A DNA stretch of 64,000 nucleotides from an uncultured Phascolarctobacterium sp. (GCA_900757795.1 CAAEPE010000030.1:1-64000), one strand, 5' to 3'. Shown: positions 6,631 to 15,425, counted from the stretch's first letter. The notes: generated by a model not told the origin, from the letters alone. Numbers and translations: made by a program.

Positions 6631-8538
6631 ATGATTTTAAGTGCAGAAAATTTATCATATAGCTACGGTACTCGTACGTTGTTTGAAAATGTGAGCTTTA
6701 ATGTGGAAGAAGGCGACAAATACGGCATTATCGGCATCAACGGCACTGGCAAAAGTACGCTGCTGCGTATGATTGCCAATAACGAAGCAGGCGAAGGCGG
6801 CAAACTGGAAATTCCGGGAAATGTAGTTATGGAATATCTGCCGCAAAATCCTGATTATGACGCGGAAGCTACGGTGTTGGAGCAAATTTTCAGCGGCGAT
6901 TCACCCCTGATGCTGTTACTGCGCCAATACGAGCTGGCAGTTGAAAATGCTGCGGAGCAGCCTGAAAATATTCAGCTGCAAAAGCAGCTTTTAGAGCTGC
7001 AGCAGCAAATGGACGAGCAATTTGCCTGGCAGCTGGAAAGTGAAGCTAAAGCAGTTTTGACGCAATTAGGCATTACTCGCTTACAGCAAAAAATGGGCGA
7101 ATTAAGCGGTGGACAGCGCAAGCGTGTGGCGCTGGCGGGCGTTTTGGTACGTCCTTCCGATTTATTGATTTTGGACGAGCCTACCAATCATATGGATAAT
7201 GCTACCGTAGCTTGGCTGGAACGGCAGCTTTTAAAGCGTAAGGGTGCGCTTTTAATGGTTACTCACGACCGCTATTTTTTTGATAGAGTTGTCAACCGCA
7301 CGCTGGAAATTGACGGCGGTAAGGGTTATGTTTATGTGGGTAATTACAGCTTGTTTCTGCAAAAACGGGAGGAACGGCGCGTTGCTGAAGCCGGAGCCGC
7401 CCAAAAGCTGCGCAATATTTACCGTCGTGAGCTGGCGTGGATTAGCCGCGGAGCGGAAGCACGCCGCACCAAGAAAAAGGACCGCGTAGAGCGCTTTGCG
7501 CAAATTGAAACAGAAGTAAAAAATGTTAAGACGGAAAAAAGCTTGGAAATATCCTCTGTCAGCAGCCGTTTGGGTAAAACCGTTATTGAGCTGGAAGATA
7601 TTTCCATGAAATATGACGGCGTTGATTATCTGAAAAATTTTAGCTATATTTTGCTGCGTAATGACAGAGTTGGTATTGTTGGCCCTAACGGCGCAGGCAA
7701 ATCCACACTGATGGATATTATTGCAGGTTGCTGCCAGCCTACGGGCGGCACTTTGACTATTGGGCAAACCGTGCGCATAGGCTATTTTGCTCAGCACAGT
7801 GAATTTCCCGACAGCAATATGCGCGTGCTGGAATATATTAAAGAGGCTAATAATTATATTGAAACTGCGGATGGCCAGCGTATCAGTGCGGCGCAGATGC
7901 TGGAACGCTTTTTGTTTCCGCCGGAGCTGCAATGGGTGCCGGTGAATAAACTGAGCGGCGGCGAGCAGCGGCGTTTGTATCTTTTGCGAGTGCTTATGAC
8001 GGCGCCAAACGTGCTGCTGCTGGACGAGCCTACCAATGATTTAGATATTCCAACTTTGTCTGTTTTGGAAGATTATTTGGACAGCTTTGCGGGAGCGGTA
8101 ATTGCCGTATCCCATGACCGGTATTTTTTGGATCGTTTTGCGCAGAAAATTTTTGCTTTGGAGGCTGACGGCCACGTGCAGCCATATATTGGCGGCTATA
8201 CGGATTATGAGGAGGAGCTGCGCCTGAAAAATCAGGAAGCAGCTGTTAATACTAAGGACAAGCTCAACGCTAAAATGGCAGTGGATACTGTGCAGCCTAA
8301 AGTTCAAGAAGCAGCTGCCAAAAATAAGCTGACTTATGCGGAACGACTTGAGCTGCAAAAGCTAGAGCAGGAAATGGCGCGCAGCGAGGCCGAGCTAAAG
8401 ATGCTGGCGCTGGAAATGAATAGCTGCGGCAGTAATTACGGCAAATTGGCGGAACTTACTAAGCAGCAGGAGCAGGTACAGGCTAAATTAGACGCTATGG
8501 AAGAGCGCTGGCTGTATCTTTCCGAATTTGCGGAGTAG
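6631..8538 (+). CDS. ABC-F family ATPase (Uup/ribosome-protection type)
   Basis: 635 residues. ATG 6631 lies 8 bases after AAGGAG; the in-frame ATG 6625 is too close to it. Two ABC domains sit on one chain without membrane segments. First: Walker A GINGTGKST (~37), signature LSGGQRKRVALA, Walker B LILDEPTNHMD. Second: GPNGAGKST (~352), LSGGEQRRLYLL, VLLLDEPTNDLD. The linker between them (~225-310) is rich in Lys/Arg/Glu, as in the P-site tRNA interaction motif. A C-terminal coiled coil (~565-635) resembles Uup. ABC-F proteins act on the ribosome (stalling relief or drug protection). Which one this is cannot be told here. The MATE gene starts 26 bases later. Confidence 0.92.
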   Translation: MILSAENLSYSYGTRTLFENVSFNVEEGDKYGIIGINGTGKSTLLRMIANNEAGEGGKLEIPGNVVMEYLPQNPDYDAEATVLEQIFSGDSPLMLLLRQYELAVENAAEQPENIQLQKQLLELQQQMDEQFAWQLESEAKAVLTQLGITRLQQKMGELSGGQRKRVALAGVLVRPSDLLILDEPTNHMDNATVAWLERQLLKRKGALLMVTHDRYFFDRVVNRTLEIDGGKGYVYVGNYSLFLQKREERRVAEAGAAQKLRNIYRRELAWISRGAEARRTKKKDRVERFAQIETEVKNVKTEKSLEISSVSSRLGKTVIELEDISMKYDGVDYLKNFSYILLRNDRVGIVGPNGAGKSTLMDIIAGCCQPTGGTLTIGQTVRIGYFAQHSEFPDSNMRVLEYIKEANNYIETADGQRISAAQMLERFLFPPELQWVPVNKLSGGEQRRLYLLRVLMTAPNVLLLDEPTNDLDIPTLSVLEDYLDSFAGAVIAVSHDRYFLDRFAQKIFALEADGHVQPYIGGYTDYEEELRLKNQEAAVNTKDKLNAKMAVDTVQPKVQEAAAKNKLTYAERLELQKLEQEMARSEAELKMLALEMNSCGSNYGKLAELTKQQEQVQAKLDAMEERWLYLSEFAE

Positions 8539-8564
8539 GCGATAAAAAATTAGGAGATTAAATA

Positions 8565-9923
8565 ATGAAGGTTTTTCAAGTACAGTACCGTGATAAGCTG
8601 AACCGTCTGCTAAGCTTTATGATACCGATTATTTGTACGCAGATCGCGATTATGGGCATGAATTTTTTTGATGCCAGTATGTCGGGGCAGGCAGGAGATG
8701 TCGATTTGGCAGGCGCGGCTATTGGAGGCAACATTTGGATGCCGATACAGACTGGTATTGGCGGAATTTTGATGGCAGCCATGCCTTTGGTCGCAAATTT
8801 TTTAGGAGCAGGCGAAAAAAACAAAATTACTACAGTTGTGGGTCACGGTATTTTTTTGGCGTTGAGCTTTGGCCTAGTAATTTTAGGCGCAGGTGCGGCG
8901 CTGCTGCCGCATTTTTTGCAGAATATGGGTTTAGCGCCGGAGGTTTACCACGTTGCCTTATGGTATTTGGCAGGCTTAGGCTTGGGTGTGCTGCCGTTTT
9001 TTACAATTGTCCCCTTGCGTTGTTTGGTAGATACCTTAGGCTTTACACGCCTTACCATGAAAATTTATCTTTTGGCGCTGCCGATTAACGCGGTACTGAA
9101 TTATATTTTGATTTTTGGTAAATTAGGCTTGCCGCGTTTGGGTGGTATTGGCGCAGGCGTGGCTTCCGGACTGACTTATTGGCTGCTGCTGGCAATTTTC
9201 GCCGCAGTTATTATGCGCTTGGAGCCATTTCGTCAGTATCACGTGTTTCGTCCAATGTGTCCCGCTGCTGGCTGGCTCAAGGAATATTTGCGTATCGGCG
9301 TGCCTATGGGGGTTTCTATTTTTATGGAGACCAGTATTTTTGGCGTAGTAGCACTGTTTATCGCTAAATTTGGCACGGAAACCATTGCCGCACATCAGGC
9401 GGCGCTGAACTTTTCGTCTTTGATATATATGCTGCCATTAAGCTTTTCTTTAGCGCTGACCATTGTGGTAGGTGTGGAGTACGGCGCAAAAAACTATCAA
9501 GGCGCAAAGGATTATGTAACCTTGGGCTTGCAGGCCAGCTTGAGCATTGCGGGCTTTTATATGTTGGCGGAATATTTTGCCAGAGAATATATTGCACTTA
9601 TCTACACTAATAATCCGGAGGTAGTGGCGCTTGTAAAAGTATTTTTGCTTTACGCCATCGGTTGGCAGGCAGGCGACGCAGTGGCTGCGCCTATACAGGG
9701 AATTTTGCGCGGCTATAAGGATGTCAACGCTACCTTTTGGGCAAGCATGTTGGCTTATTGGGGCATTTGCCTGCCTTTAGGTTTGTTTTTGGACTATAAA
9801 ATGGGACACGGCGCCTTTGCTTATTGGCAGAGTCTTGATTTTGGCGTAATCAGCAGCGCCTGCATTTTAAGTATGCGGCTAGTCTGGCTGCAAAGAAAAA
9901 TAAGCAAAATTTCACAAGCATAA
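8565..9923 (+). CDS. MATE family multidrug/sodium antiporter
   Basis: 452 residues, about 12 hydrophobic segments in two homologous halves. It opens with SFMIPIICTQIAIMGMNFFD, the start pattern of NorM-like proteins (helix 1 then the conserved D and mobile-element-free loop), and carries MAAMPLVANFLGAGEKNKI, the usual linker after helix 2. It exports cationic compounds in exchange for Na+ or H+. It is 26 bases behind the ABC-F gene with ribosome site TTAGGAGA, so the two form an operon. If the ABC-F protein is a drug-protection factor the pair would be a small resistance unit, but both are also common housekeeping genes. Confidence 0.9.
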   Translation: MKVFQVQYRDKLNRLLSFMIPIICTQIAIMGMNFFDASMSGQAGDVDLAGAAIGGNIWMPIQTGIGGILMAAMPLVANFLGAGEKNKITTVVGHGIFLALSFGLVILGAGAALLPHFLQNMGLAPEVYHVALWYLAGLGLGVLPFFTIVPLRCLVDTLGFTRLTMKIYLLALPINAVLNYILIFGKLGLPRLGGIGAGVASGLTYWLLLAIFAAVIMRLEPFRQYHVFRPMCPAAGWLKEYLRIGVPMGVSIFMETSIFGVVALFIAKFGTETIAAHQAALNFSSLIYMLPLSFSLALTIVVGVEYGAKNYQGAKDYVTLGLQASLSIAGFYMLAEYFAREYIALIYTNNPEVVALVKVFLLYAIGWQAGDAVAAPIQGILRGYKDVNATFWASMLAYWGICLPLGLFLDYKMGHGAFAYWQSLDFGVISSACILSMRLVWLQRKISKISQA

Positions 9924-9943
9924 AAGCAAAAAGAGCAATAAAA

Positions 9944-9979
9944 AAGCAAGGGCGCTGATAAACGTCCTTGCTTAATTTT
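9944..9979. terminator. Bidirectional terminator between convergent genes
   Basis: AAGCAAGG (9944-9951) pairs with CCTTGCTT (9966-9973), extended by GCG/CGT. T-rich sequence follows on the plus strand, and an A-run before the stem gives a T-run on the minus strand. Confidence 0.85.
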
Positions 9980-10621
9980 TTATAATCCGGCTTGTTCAAT
10001 GCCGCTGAACAAAAAGCCCATGTGATTGGTGGAGTTGAGCAGCACTACGCGCCATACGCCGTCGTTATATTCCAGTACATTGATACAGGTGTTGTCTTGC
10101 TTAATCTGCCAAAAGTGCTCCATGCCTAAGCCTAATAAATCGCAGATAATCGCTTTGTTTACAGCGTCGTGAGCAGCAACTAAAATTGTTTTGCCGTCGT
10201 ATTGAGCAGCGTATTCGTCAAAGGCTGCGCGCACGCGCTTACGCACATCCTCTAAACTTTCTCCGCCTCCGGGCATCTGCACCTTTTCTGGTTGAGAATG
10301 CCACAGGGCAAATTCTACGGGATATTGTTTTTGAATATCTTGAGCCAAAACACCTTCCCAACTGCCGTGGTTAATTTCTAAAAGACGATTGTCGGTGTTT
10401 ACTTCTAAACCGTGTAACTCGGCGCAGAATTTGCAGGTTTGGTAGGAACGCTGGAGGGGACTGGAAATAGCAAAATCAATAGGAATATTGCGCAAGCCTT
10501 CTGCCAGCAGATGACCTTGCTGCAAGCCGCGCTCACTTAGGGGGGTATCCTCTTGACCTTGGTAACGTCCTTCAATATTCCAAGTGGTTTCTCCGTGGCG
10601 AACTAAAATAATTCTCGTCAT
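9980..10621 (-). CDS. Histidine phosphatase (phosphoglycerate mutase-like) family protein
   Basis: 213 residues. The N-terminal LVRHGETTWN holds the phospho-accepting His9; further catalytic elements are SSPLQRSYQTC, the acid/base-region LLEINHGSWEG, and AAHDAVNKAI. Members remove phosphate from small molecules (CobC, phosphoserine and 3-phosphoglycerate substrates) or interconvert phosphoglycerates. It is last in the serC-serA transcript, 47 bases after serA. A role as phosphoserine phosphatase would complete serine synthesis here, since I see no classical serB and such PspA/iPSP-type enzymes exist. That is a context-based inference; general phosphatase is the safe name. Confidence 0.85.
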   Translation of the reverse strand: MTRIILVRHGETTWNIEGRYQGQEDTPLSERGLQQGHLLAEGLRNIPIDFAISSPLQRSYQTCKFCAELHGLEVNTDNRLLEINHGSWEGVLAQDIQKQYPVEFALWHSQPEKVQMPGGGESLEDVRKRVRAAFDEYAAQYDGKTILVAAHDAVNKAIICDLLGLGMEHFWQIKQDNTCINVLEYNDGVWRVVLLNSTNHMGFLFSGIEQAGL

Positions 10622-10631
10622 GTTATAATTT

Positions 10632-10651
10632 CAGCAGAAAATTTTCTGCTG
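10632..10651. repeat. Perfect 20-bp palindrome between serA and the phosphatase gene
   Basis: CAGCAGAAAATTTTCTGCTG is a perfect palindrome lying in the 47-bp spacer after serA. It is not followed by a T-run on the minus strand, so it is more likely an mRNA processing or stability hairpin, or a protein site, than a terminator. Confidence 0.6.
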
Positions 10652-10668
10652 CCTTTCTTTAGAATTTA

Positions 10669-12255
10669 TCAGCCTTCGCAGTTAATCAGCTTCACATCCA
10701 AAATGCCGTCCACGCCGCGCAGCTGCAGCATAATATCGTTGGGAATATCGTCGCCGACGGCAATAGCCATAATATTGGTATCGGATTTCGGAGTATTGCC
10801 AACCTGCATACTGTTGATGTTAATGCCAGCTTTGCCCAAAATAGTCGCCATTTGACCAATCATGTTGGGTCTGTTGATGTGCGGCGCTAACAGCAGATAG
10901 CCTTCGGGCTTAAAGTCGATATAGTATTGGTCAATCTGCACAATTTTCGGAGTTTTGCCGTCGAACAGGGTGCCTTCAATTTTGTGAGTGCTTTTAGCTG
11001 TGTTAATACGCACATTAATGGCGGTGGAGAAAAATCCCGGCTTGTTGGCCTTAACTTCTTTGACGGCGATATTACGTTTTTTTGCAATACCAGGCGCGTT
11101 AACAAAGTTGACGCTTTCTTGCAGAATGGGATTTAAAAGTCCTTTGAGGAAAGCAGTGGTCAGCGCAGGCGTTTCTGTTTCGGCCAGAGCACCGGTGTAT
11201 TCAACCTCAACGCTGGTAATGGGGCCGTCTGCTAAATAAATACCTACGGTACCCATGCGTTCAGCCAAACCAAAATAAGGCTTGATAATTTGCGCAACAT
11301 TTTTCGGAATGGGCGCCATGTTGACAGCGGTCATAACGGGACGTCCTTCCAGTGCGTCGATAACGCCGTAAGCCACGTCCACTGCTACGCCGATTTGCGC
11401 TTCTTCTGTGGATGCGCCCAGGTGCGGAGTTTGCACCACGTTGAATAAACCAAGGAACGGATTGTTTTCTTTAGTTAAAGGCTCGTTAGGATATACGTCG
11501 ATAGCAGCGCCGGCGATTTTGCCGGATTTTACGCCTTCGGCGATAGCTTCGGGATCCATGCAGCCGCCGCGAGCGCAGTTGACGATACGCACGCCGTCCT
11601 TCATTTTGGCGATAGCTTCGGCGTTCAGCATTTTTTCTGTTTCTTTAGTCAAGGGCGTGTGAATGGTAATGTAATCGGATTTTTGCAGCAGAGTATCAAA
11701 ATCTACCAGCTCCACGCCTATTTGGTGAGCGCGTTCTTCGGTGATGTAGGGATCGTAGCCGATAGTAGTCATTTCCATACCCTGCATACGTTTTGCAACG
11801 CGGCTGCCGATGCGGCCTACGCCGATAATACCCAAGGTTCTTCCTTGAACTTGAATGCCCGTGAAGGATTTGCGGTCCCATTTGCCTTCTTGGATAGATT
11901 GATGCGCTTGAGGAATATGGCGGGTCATGGCCATGAGCATGGCTACAGTGTGCTCGGTAGCGGCCATGGTATTTCCTTCGGGCGTGTTCAAAACTACAAT
12001 GCCTTTGGCAGTAGCGGCGGGAATATCAATATTATCTACGCCTACGCCTGCGCGGCCGATAACCTTCAGGCGGGTAGAAGCGTCAATAACCTCTTTTGTA
12101 ACCTTGGTTAAAGAACGGGTTACTAAAGCGTCATAATTATTGATGACCTTAATCAATTCTTCCGGCGTCATGTTAGGCATAACGTCTACGTCAAAATGCT
12201 CGCGCAGCAAAGCTACGCCTTTTTCACTAATATCATTGCTGACAAAAACTTTCAT
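10669..12255 (-). CDS. serA: D-3-phosphoglycerate dehydrogenase
   Basis: 528 residues, the long (type I) form with an intervening domain and a C-terminal ACT domain. It oxidises 3-phosphoglycerate to 3-phosphohydroxypyruvate with NAD+, the first step of serine synthesis. Seen: N-terminal substrate-domain start VFVSNDISEKGVALL, NAD site GIIGVGRIGSRVAKRM (~147), the conserved NCARGG and the catalytic-His segment TPHLGAST; the ACT domain begins near residue 455 (HINRPNMIGQMATILG) and would bind serine as feedback inhibitor. It starts 16 bases after serC on the minus strand with a GGAGG site. Transcription comes from the serC leader. Confidence 0.97.
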   Translation of the reverse strand: MKVFVSNDISEKGVALLREHFDVDVMPNMTPEELIKVINNYDALVTRSLTKVTKEVIDASTRLKVIGRAGVGVDNIDIPAATAKGIVVLNTPEGNTMAATEHTVAMLMAMTRHIPQAHQSIQEGKWDRKSFTGIQVQGRTLGIIGVGRIGSRVAKRMQGMEMTTIGYDPYITEERAHQIGVELVDFDTLLQKSDYITIHTPLTKETEKMLNAEAIAKMKDGVRIVNCARGGCMDPEAIAEGVKSGKIAGAAIDVYPNEPLTKENNPFLGLFNVVQTPHLGASTEEAQIGVAVDVAYGVIDALEGRPVMTAVNMAPIPKNVAQIIKPYFGLAERMGTVGIYLADGPITSVEVEYTGALAETETPALTTAFLKGLLNPILQESVNFVNAPGIAKKRNIAVKEVKANKPGFFSTAINVRINTAKSTHKIEGTLFDGKTPKIVQIDQYYIDFKPEGYLLLAPHINRPNMIGQMATILGKAGININSMQVGNTPKSDTNIMAIAVGDDIPNDIMLQLRGVDGILDVKLINCEG

Positions 12256-12271
12256 TTTATTTTCCTCCTAA

Positions 12272-13345
12272 TTATTCATGGTCTTTTTGGTATTGCTTCA
12301 TAAAATCTGCCAAAGCTATGCAGGCTTCCATAGGTACGGCGTTATAAGTGCTGGCGCGGCAGCCGCCAACCAAGCGATGTCCGCCAATGCCTACAAAGCC
12401 GGCAGCCTTGCCTTGGGCTACAAAATCCTTTTCCATTTCCGGAGTAGCTAAATTAAAGGTAATGTTCATTAGGCTGCGGGCGTTTTTCTCGGCATGGCCT
12501 TTGTAAAAGCCGTTGCTGTTATCAATAACGTCATAAATAACCTTCGCTTTAGCGGCATTGTTTTTTGCGATTACTTCTACACCGCCTTGATTTTTTATCC
12601 AGTGAAGCGTTTTGTTAATCATATAAATAGCAAAAACAGGCGGAGTGTTGTATAAGGAATCATTTTCAGCAAAGGTAGCATATTTCAGCATGGTAGGCAG
12701 ATTGGTGCGGGCTGTTGCCAAAAAGCTTTTTTTCGCAATGACGATAACCACGCCTGCGGGGCCGAGATTTTTTTGTGCGCCTGCATAAATTAAATCAAAA
12801 TCTGCTACATTAACCTTGCGAGAAAGAATATCGCTGGACATATCGCAGATTACAGGCACGTCAAATTTAGGAAAGCTTTGATATTCGGTGCCATAAATAG
12901 TGTTGTTGGCTGTGATATGCACATAAGAGGTTTCGGGTTTAAAAGTAAATTCCTGCGGAATGTAGCTGTGATTTTTGTCGGCGCTGGAAGCTGCTTCGTA
13001 GGTTTCGCCAAAGAATTTGGCTTCTGCCATCGCTTTTTTCGCCCAAACTCCGGTGTTGACATAAGCGGCGTATTTTTTAGTGTGGAAGTTAGCGGCCGTC
13101 ATTAAAAATTGCGTGCTGCCACCGCCTTGAATAAACATAATCTCGTAATCGTCGGGAATTTCCATCAGCTCTTTTAACAGCGCTTTGGTTTCAGCGTGCA
13201 TAGCTGCGTAATCGGCGCTGCGGTGGCTCATTTCGATAATGCTCATACCGGTGTCGGCATAATTTAAAAATTCTGCCTGCGCTTCCTGCAATACCTCTAA
13301 AGGCATAGCCGAAGGACCGGCGTTGAAGTTGTAAGCTCTTTTCAT
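12272..13345 (-). CDS. serC: Phosphoserine aminotransferase
   Basis: 357 residues, standard SerC length. It begins MKRAYNFNAGPSAMP, the family's typical start; the open frame extends 74 codons further upstream but that part is T-box leader RNA, and AAGGAC sits properly ahead of ATG 13345. It converts 3-phosphohydroxypyruvate and glutamate to O-phosphoserine using pyridoxal phosphate. The PLP lysine is in YAGAQKNLGPAG; IQGGGSTQF and GGHRLVGGCRAS are phosphate/substrate-binding motifs. First gene of the serC-serA-phosphatase operon, and controlled by the leader described separately. Confidence 0.97.
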   Translation of the reverse strand: MKRAYNFNAGPSAMPLEVLQEAQAEFLNYADTGMSIIEMSHRSADYAAMHAETKALLKELMEIPDDYEIMFIQGGGSTQFLMTAANFHTKKYAAYVNTGVWAKKAMAEAKFFGETYEAASSADKNHSYIPQEFTFKPETSYVHITANNTIYGTEYQSFPKFDVPVICDMSSDILSRKVNVADFDLIYAGAQKNLGPAGVVIVIAKKSFLATARTNLPTMLKYATFAENDSLYNTPPVFAIYMINKTLHWIKNQGGVEVIAKNNAAKAKVIYDVIDNSNGFYKGHAEKNARSLMNITFNLATPEMEKDFVAQGKAAGFVGIGGHRLVGGCRASTYNAVPMEACIALADFMKQYQKDHE

Positions 13346-13374
13346 AATTATTTTGTCCTTTCGTAACTTTATAT

Positions 13375-13440
13375 GAAAAAATAAGGATGGCGTCCCTGTT
13401 TTGGGACGAGCCATCCATTCTCGCGGTACCACCCAAATTG
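13375..13440 (-). promoter_or_regulatory. Second T-box antiterminator/terminator module (no own stem I)
   Basis: On the minus strand the T-box core GGGTGGTACCGCGAG (13434-13420) is followed by a strong terminator: GGATGGC/GCCATCC and GTCCC/GGGAC stems, then TTATTTTTTC. Only about 24 bases separate it from the first terminator, too few for another specifier stem. The variable base opposite the tRNA discriminator is U here, against C in the first module. Confidence 0.85.
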
Positions 13441-13457
13441 CCTTTAGTTTGCGCGGT

Positions 13458-13679
13458 AAATAAAAAAGCTCCCATCCCACATGGGACGAGAACTGCTCGC
13501 GGTGCCACCCAATTTGCCAAAGGCCAACTTTTTTCGCTGTATCGGGCGAACCCGTCGGATTCTTCATTCGCCGCTCCGGAGCGGAACAGATATGCTTTGC
13601 TGCTGTCTTGCATCAACCGACAGCTTTCTAAAAGCGTGGCACGCTGCTTCTCTTTCATTGCGTTGCAGTATTGATATTA
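13458..13679 (-). promoter_or_regulatory. T-box riboswitch leader of serC (stem I plus first antiterminator)
   Basis: Minus-strand order: a stem I distal hairpin GCTGTC/GACAGC with loop GGTTGATGCAA (13624-13602), the palindrome CCGCTCCGGAGCGG (13584-13571), the T-box core GGGTGGCACCGCGAG (13510-13496), then terminator CTCGTCCCA/TGGGATGGGAG with TTTTTTATTT. Uncharged tRNA should bind and favour antitermination. C in GGGTGGCACC would pair with discriminator G73, which fits tRNA-Ser, the expected ligand for serCA. The specifier codon is uncertain; UCU (complement of 13590-13588) and AGC (13601-13599) are the serine triplets in range. Confidence 0.9.
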
Positions 13680-13685
13680 AAGTGA

Positions 13686-13713
13686 ATTATAGCACGTTTG
13701 TAAAACCAGTCAA
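13686..13713 (-). promoter_or_regulatory. Promoter of the serC-serA operon
   Basis: Minus strand: TTGACT (13713-13708), a 16-base spacer and TATAAT (13691-13686). Transcription would start near 13679, giving a leader of about 330 bases. Confidence 0.88.
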
Positions 13714-13879
13714 GGAATTTTGAAGAAAAAGTTTATGTATACTGTATTTTTAAATTTTTTGTACTAAAATTTACATGAATGGCATTTTTCAGATTTTGCT
13801 TGCTATATTTGGTGTTTATTGTTAAGATATAAAAAATGGATTTTGTGTAGCAAATATTAAAAAGTAGGATGGTTTTGGC

Positions 13880-15208
13880 ATGCGTAAAAAAGAAAAATGT
13901 AATACTAACGGCAGTTTTGGTTCTTCCTTGGGCTTTATATTGGCCTGCGTAGGTTCGGCAGTTGGTTTGGGAAATATTTGGATGTTTCCTTATCGCTTGG
14001 GAGAATATGGCGGTGCAGCCTTTTTGCTGCCGTATTTATTTTTTATTGTTCTTTTTGGCTGGGTTGGCTTAGCTGCGGAATTTGCCATTGGTCGCCGTGC
14101 CCGCACAGGTACTTTGGGTGCTTATGCTTATTGCTTCGCTAAAAAAGGCGTCAAAGGCTTGGGAAAATTTTTAGGCTGGATACCGCTTTTAGGCAGCTTG
14201 GGTATTGCCATTGGTTATGCTATTATTTTAGGCTGGGTGCTGCATTCCTTGTGGGGCGCAGTGAGCGGCAGTCTGCTGCAAAGTAATCCGTCAGAATTTT
14301 TTGCAGCTACCGCAGGCGCTTATGGCAGCTTATTGTGGCACAGCTTGGTCATTTTCATGACGCTATTGGTTTTGTACTTTGGCGTTAATGACGGTATTGA
14401 AAGAATTAGCAAAATTTTGATGCCTTTGTTTTTTATTCTGTTTGTAATTTTGGCAGTGTGGGTATTTTTCCTTCCGGGCAGCGGTTCAGGTTATGAATTT
14501 CTTTTTGTACCACAATGGGAAAAGCTGCTGCGTATTGATACTTGGATTATGGCTATGGGACAGGCGTTTTTTTCGCTGTCCATTACTGGCAGCGGCATGA
14601 TTGTTTATGGCGCTTACTTGGCGGATGACGCGGATATCCCTAAAGCTTCTCTGCGCACGGCATTGTTTGATACTATTGCCGCGATGCTTTCGGCGCTGGC
14701 AATTATGCCTGCGGTTTTTTCTTTCGGCATTGGCGCCGACAGAGGACCTTCGTTAATTTTTTTAACCTTGCCCAAGGTTTTTCAGCAGATGCCTATGGGT
14801 CAGTCTTTCGCCGTATTTTTCTTTGTAGCAGTTTTGTTCGCCGGTATCACCTCGCTTATAAATATGCTGGAAGCCGTAAGTGAAAGCTGGCAGAAGCGTT
14901 TTAATATTTCCCGTCATACATCCGTAATCGCCAGCTGTTTTTTGAGCCTGGCAATTGGTCTTTTTATCGAAGCTGAGCCTAAGGTAGGACAATGGATGGA
15001 TTTTGTTTCTATTATTATTGTGCCCTTTGGCGCTGTTTTGGGAGCGGTGTCTATATATTATGTTTTAGGCTGGCAGGATATCCGCCAAGAGCTGGAGCGC
15101 GGGCATGGAGCTTTAAGTGAAAGCTATGGATTTACTGCGCGCTTTGTCTATGTACCGTTAACTGTACTTGTGATGATTTTAGGATTGCTTTATGGCGGTA
15201 TCGGTTGA
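13880..15208 (+). CDS. Sodium-dependent transporter of the neurotransmitter:sodium symporter (NSS) family
   Basis: 442 residues with about 11 membrane segments. The opening LGFILACVGSAVGLGNIW is the NSS hallmark that forms the Na+ and substrate site in helix 1, followed by PYRLGEYGGAAFLLPY. A further signature is FFSLSITGSGMIVYGAY in helix 6. Bacterial relatives (LeuT, TnaT, MhsT types) import amino acids with Na+. Substrate unknown; tryptophan or other hydrophobic amino acids are typical. It is a single gene, divergent from the serine operon, and the thiC riboswitch starts 62 bases after it. The ribosome site is weak (AGTAGGATGG at 13863-13872). Confidence 0.92.
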   Translation: MRKKEKCNTNGSFGSSLGFILACVGSAVGLGNIWMFPYRLGEYGGAAFLLPYLFFIVLFGWVGLAAEFAIGRRARTGTLGAYAYCFAKKGVKGLGKFLGWIPLLGSLGIAIGYAIILGWVLHSLWGAVSGSLLQSNPSEFFAATAGAYGSLLWHSLVIFMTLLVLYFGVNDGIERISKILMPLFFILFVILAVWVFFLPGSGSGYEFLFVPQWEKLLRIDTWIMAMGQAFFSLSITGSGMIVYGAYLADDADIPKASLRTALFDTIAAMLSALAIMPAVFSFGIGADRGPSLIFLTLPKVFQQMPMGQSFAVFFFVAVLFAGITSLINMLEAVSESWQKRFNISRHTSVIASCFLSLAIGLFIEAEPKVGQWMDFVSIIIVPFGAVLGAVSIYYVLGWQDIRQELERGHGALSESYGFTARFVYVPLTVLVMILGLLYGGIG

Positions 15209-15270
15209 TTTTGCTTGCATAAAACTGTTATTAGTATTAAAATTAAAAGGTAAAAATTAAATATTATAGC

Positions 15271-15350
15271 TAGGGGCGCAGTTTGAGACTGCTGAGAGGA
15301 AATGTCCGACCCTTTGAACCTGAGACGGTTAGTACCGGCGTAGGAAAGCG
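15271..15350 (+). promoter_or_regulatory. TPP riboswitch (THI element)
   Basis: The conserved blocks are all present in order: GGGGCGC, GCTGAGA, ACCCTTTGAACCTGA and TAGTACCGGCGTAGGAA. Thiamine pyrophosphate binding is expected to switch off thiC through the terminator 28 bases downstream. Confidence 0.96.
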
Positions 15351-15377
15351 CATTTTGTAGTTTTTAGATAAGAATTA

Positions 15378-15407
15378 GCTGTCGCAGAATATAGCGGCAG
15401 CTTTTTT
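15378..15407 (+). terminator. Terminator of the TPP riboswitch expression platform
   Basis: Stem GCTGTCGC/GCGGCAGC (eight pairs, one G-U) with an eight-base loop and TTTTTT. It lies between aptamer and thiC, whose ribosome site GAGGAGGT follows at once. Confidence 0.92.
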
Positions 15408-15425
15408 ATTTGAGGAGGTAGGATT

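Noticed and set aside
7252..7932. 226-codon minus-strand frame inside the ABC-F gene
   Set aside because: Antisense shadow of a strongly conserved gene with intact Walker motifs on the plus strand.
13346..13567. N-terminal extension of serC by 74 codons
   Set aside because: The extra codons cover the T-box cores and terminators; SerC homologues start at MKRAYNFNAGP and a ribosome site precedes that ATG.
13191..13658. 155-codon minus-strand frame across the serC leader
   Set aside because: It reads through T-box RNA structure and out of frame into serC; no protein-like family features.
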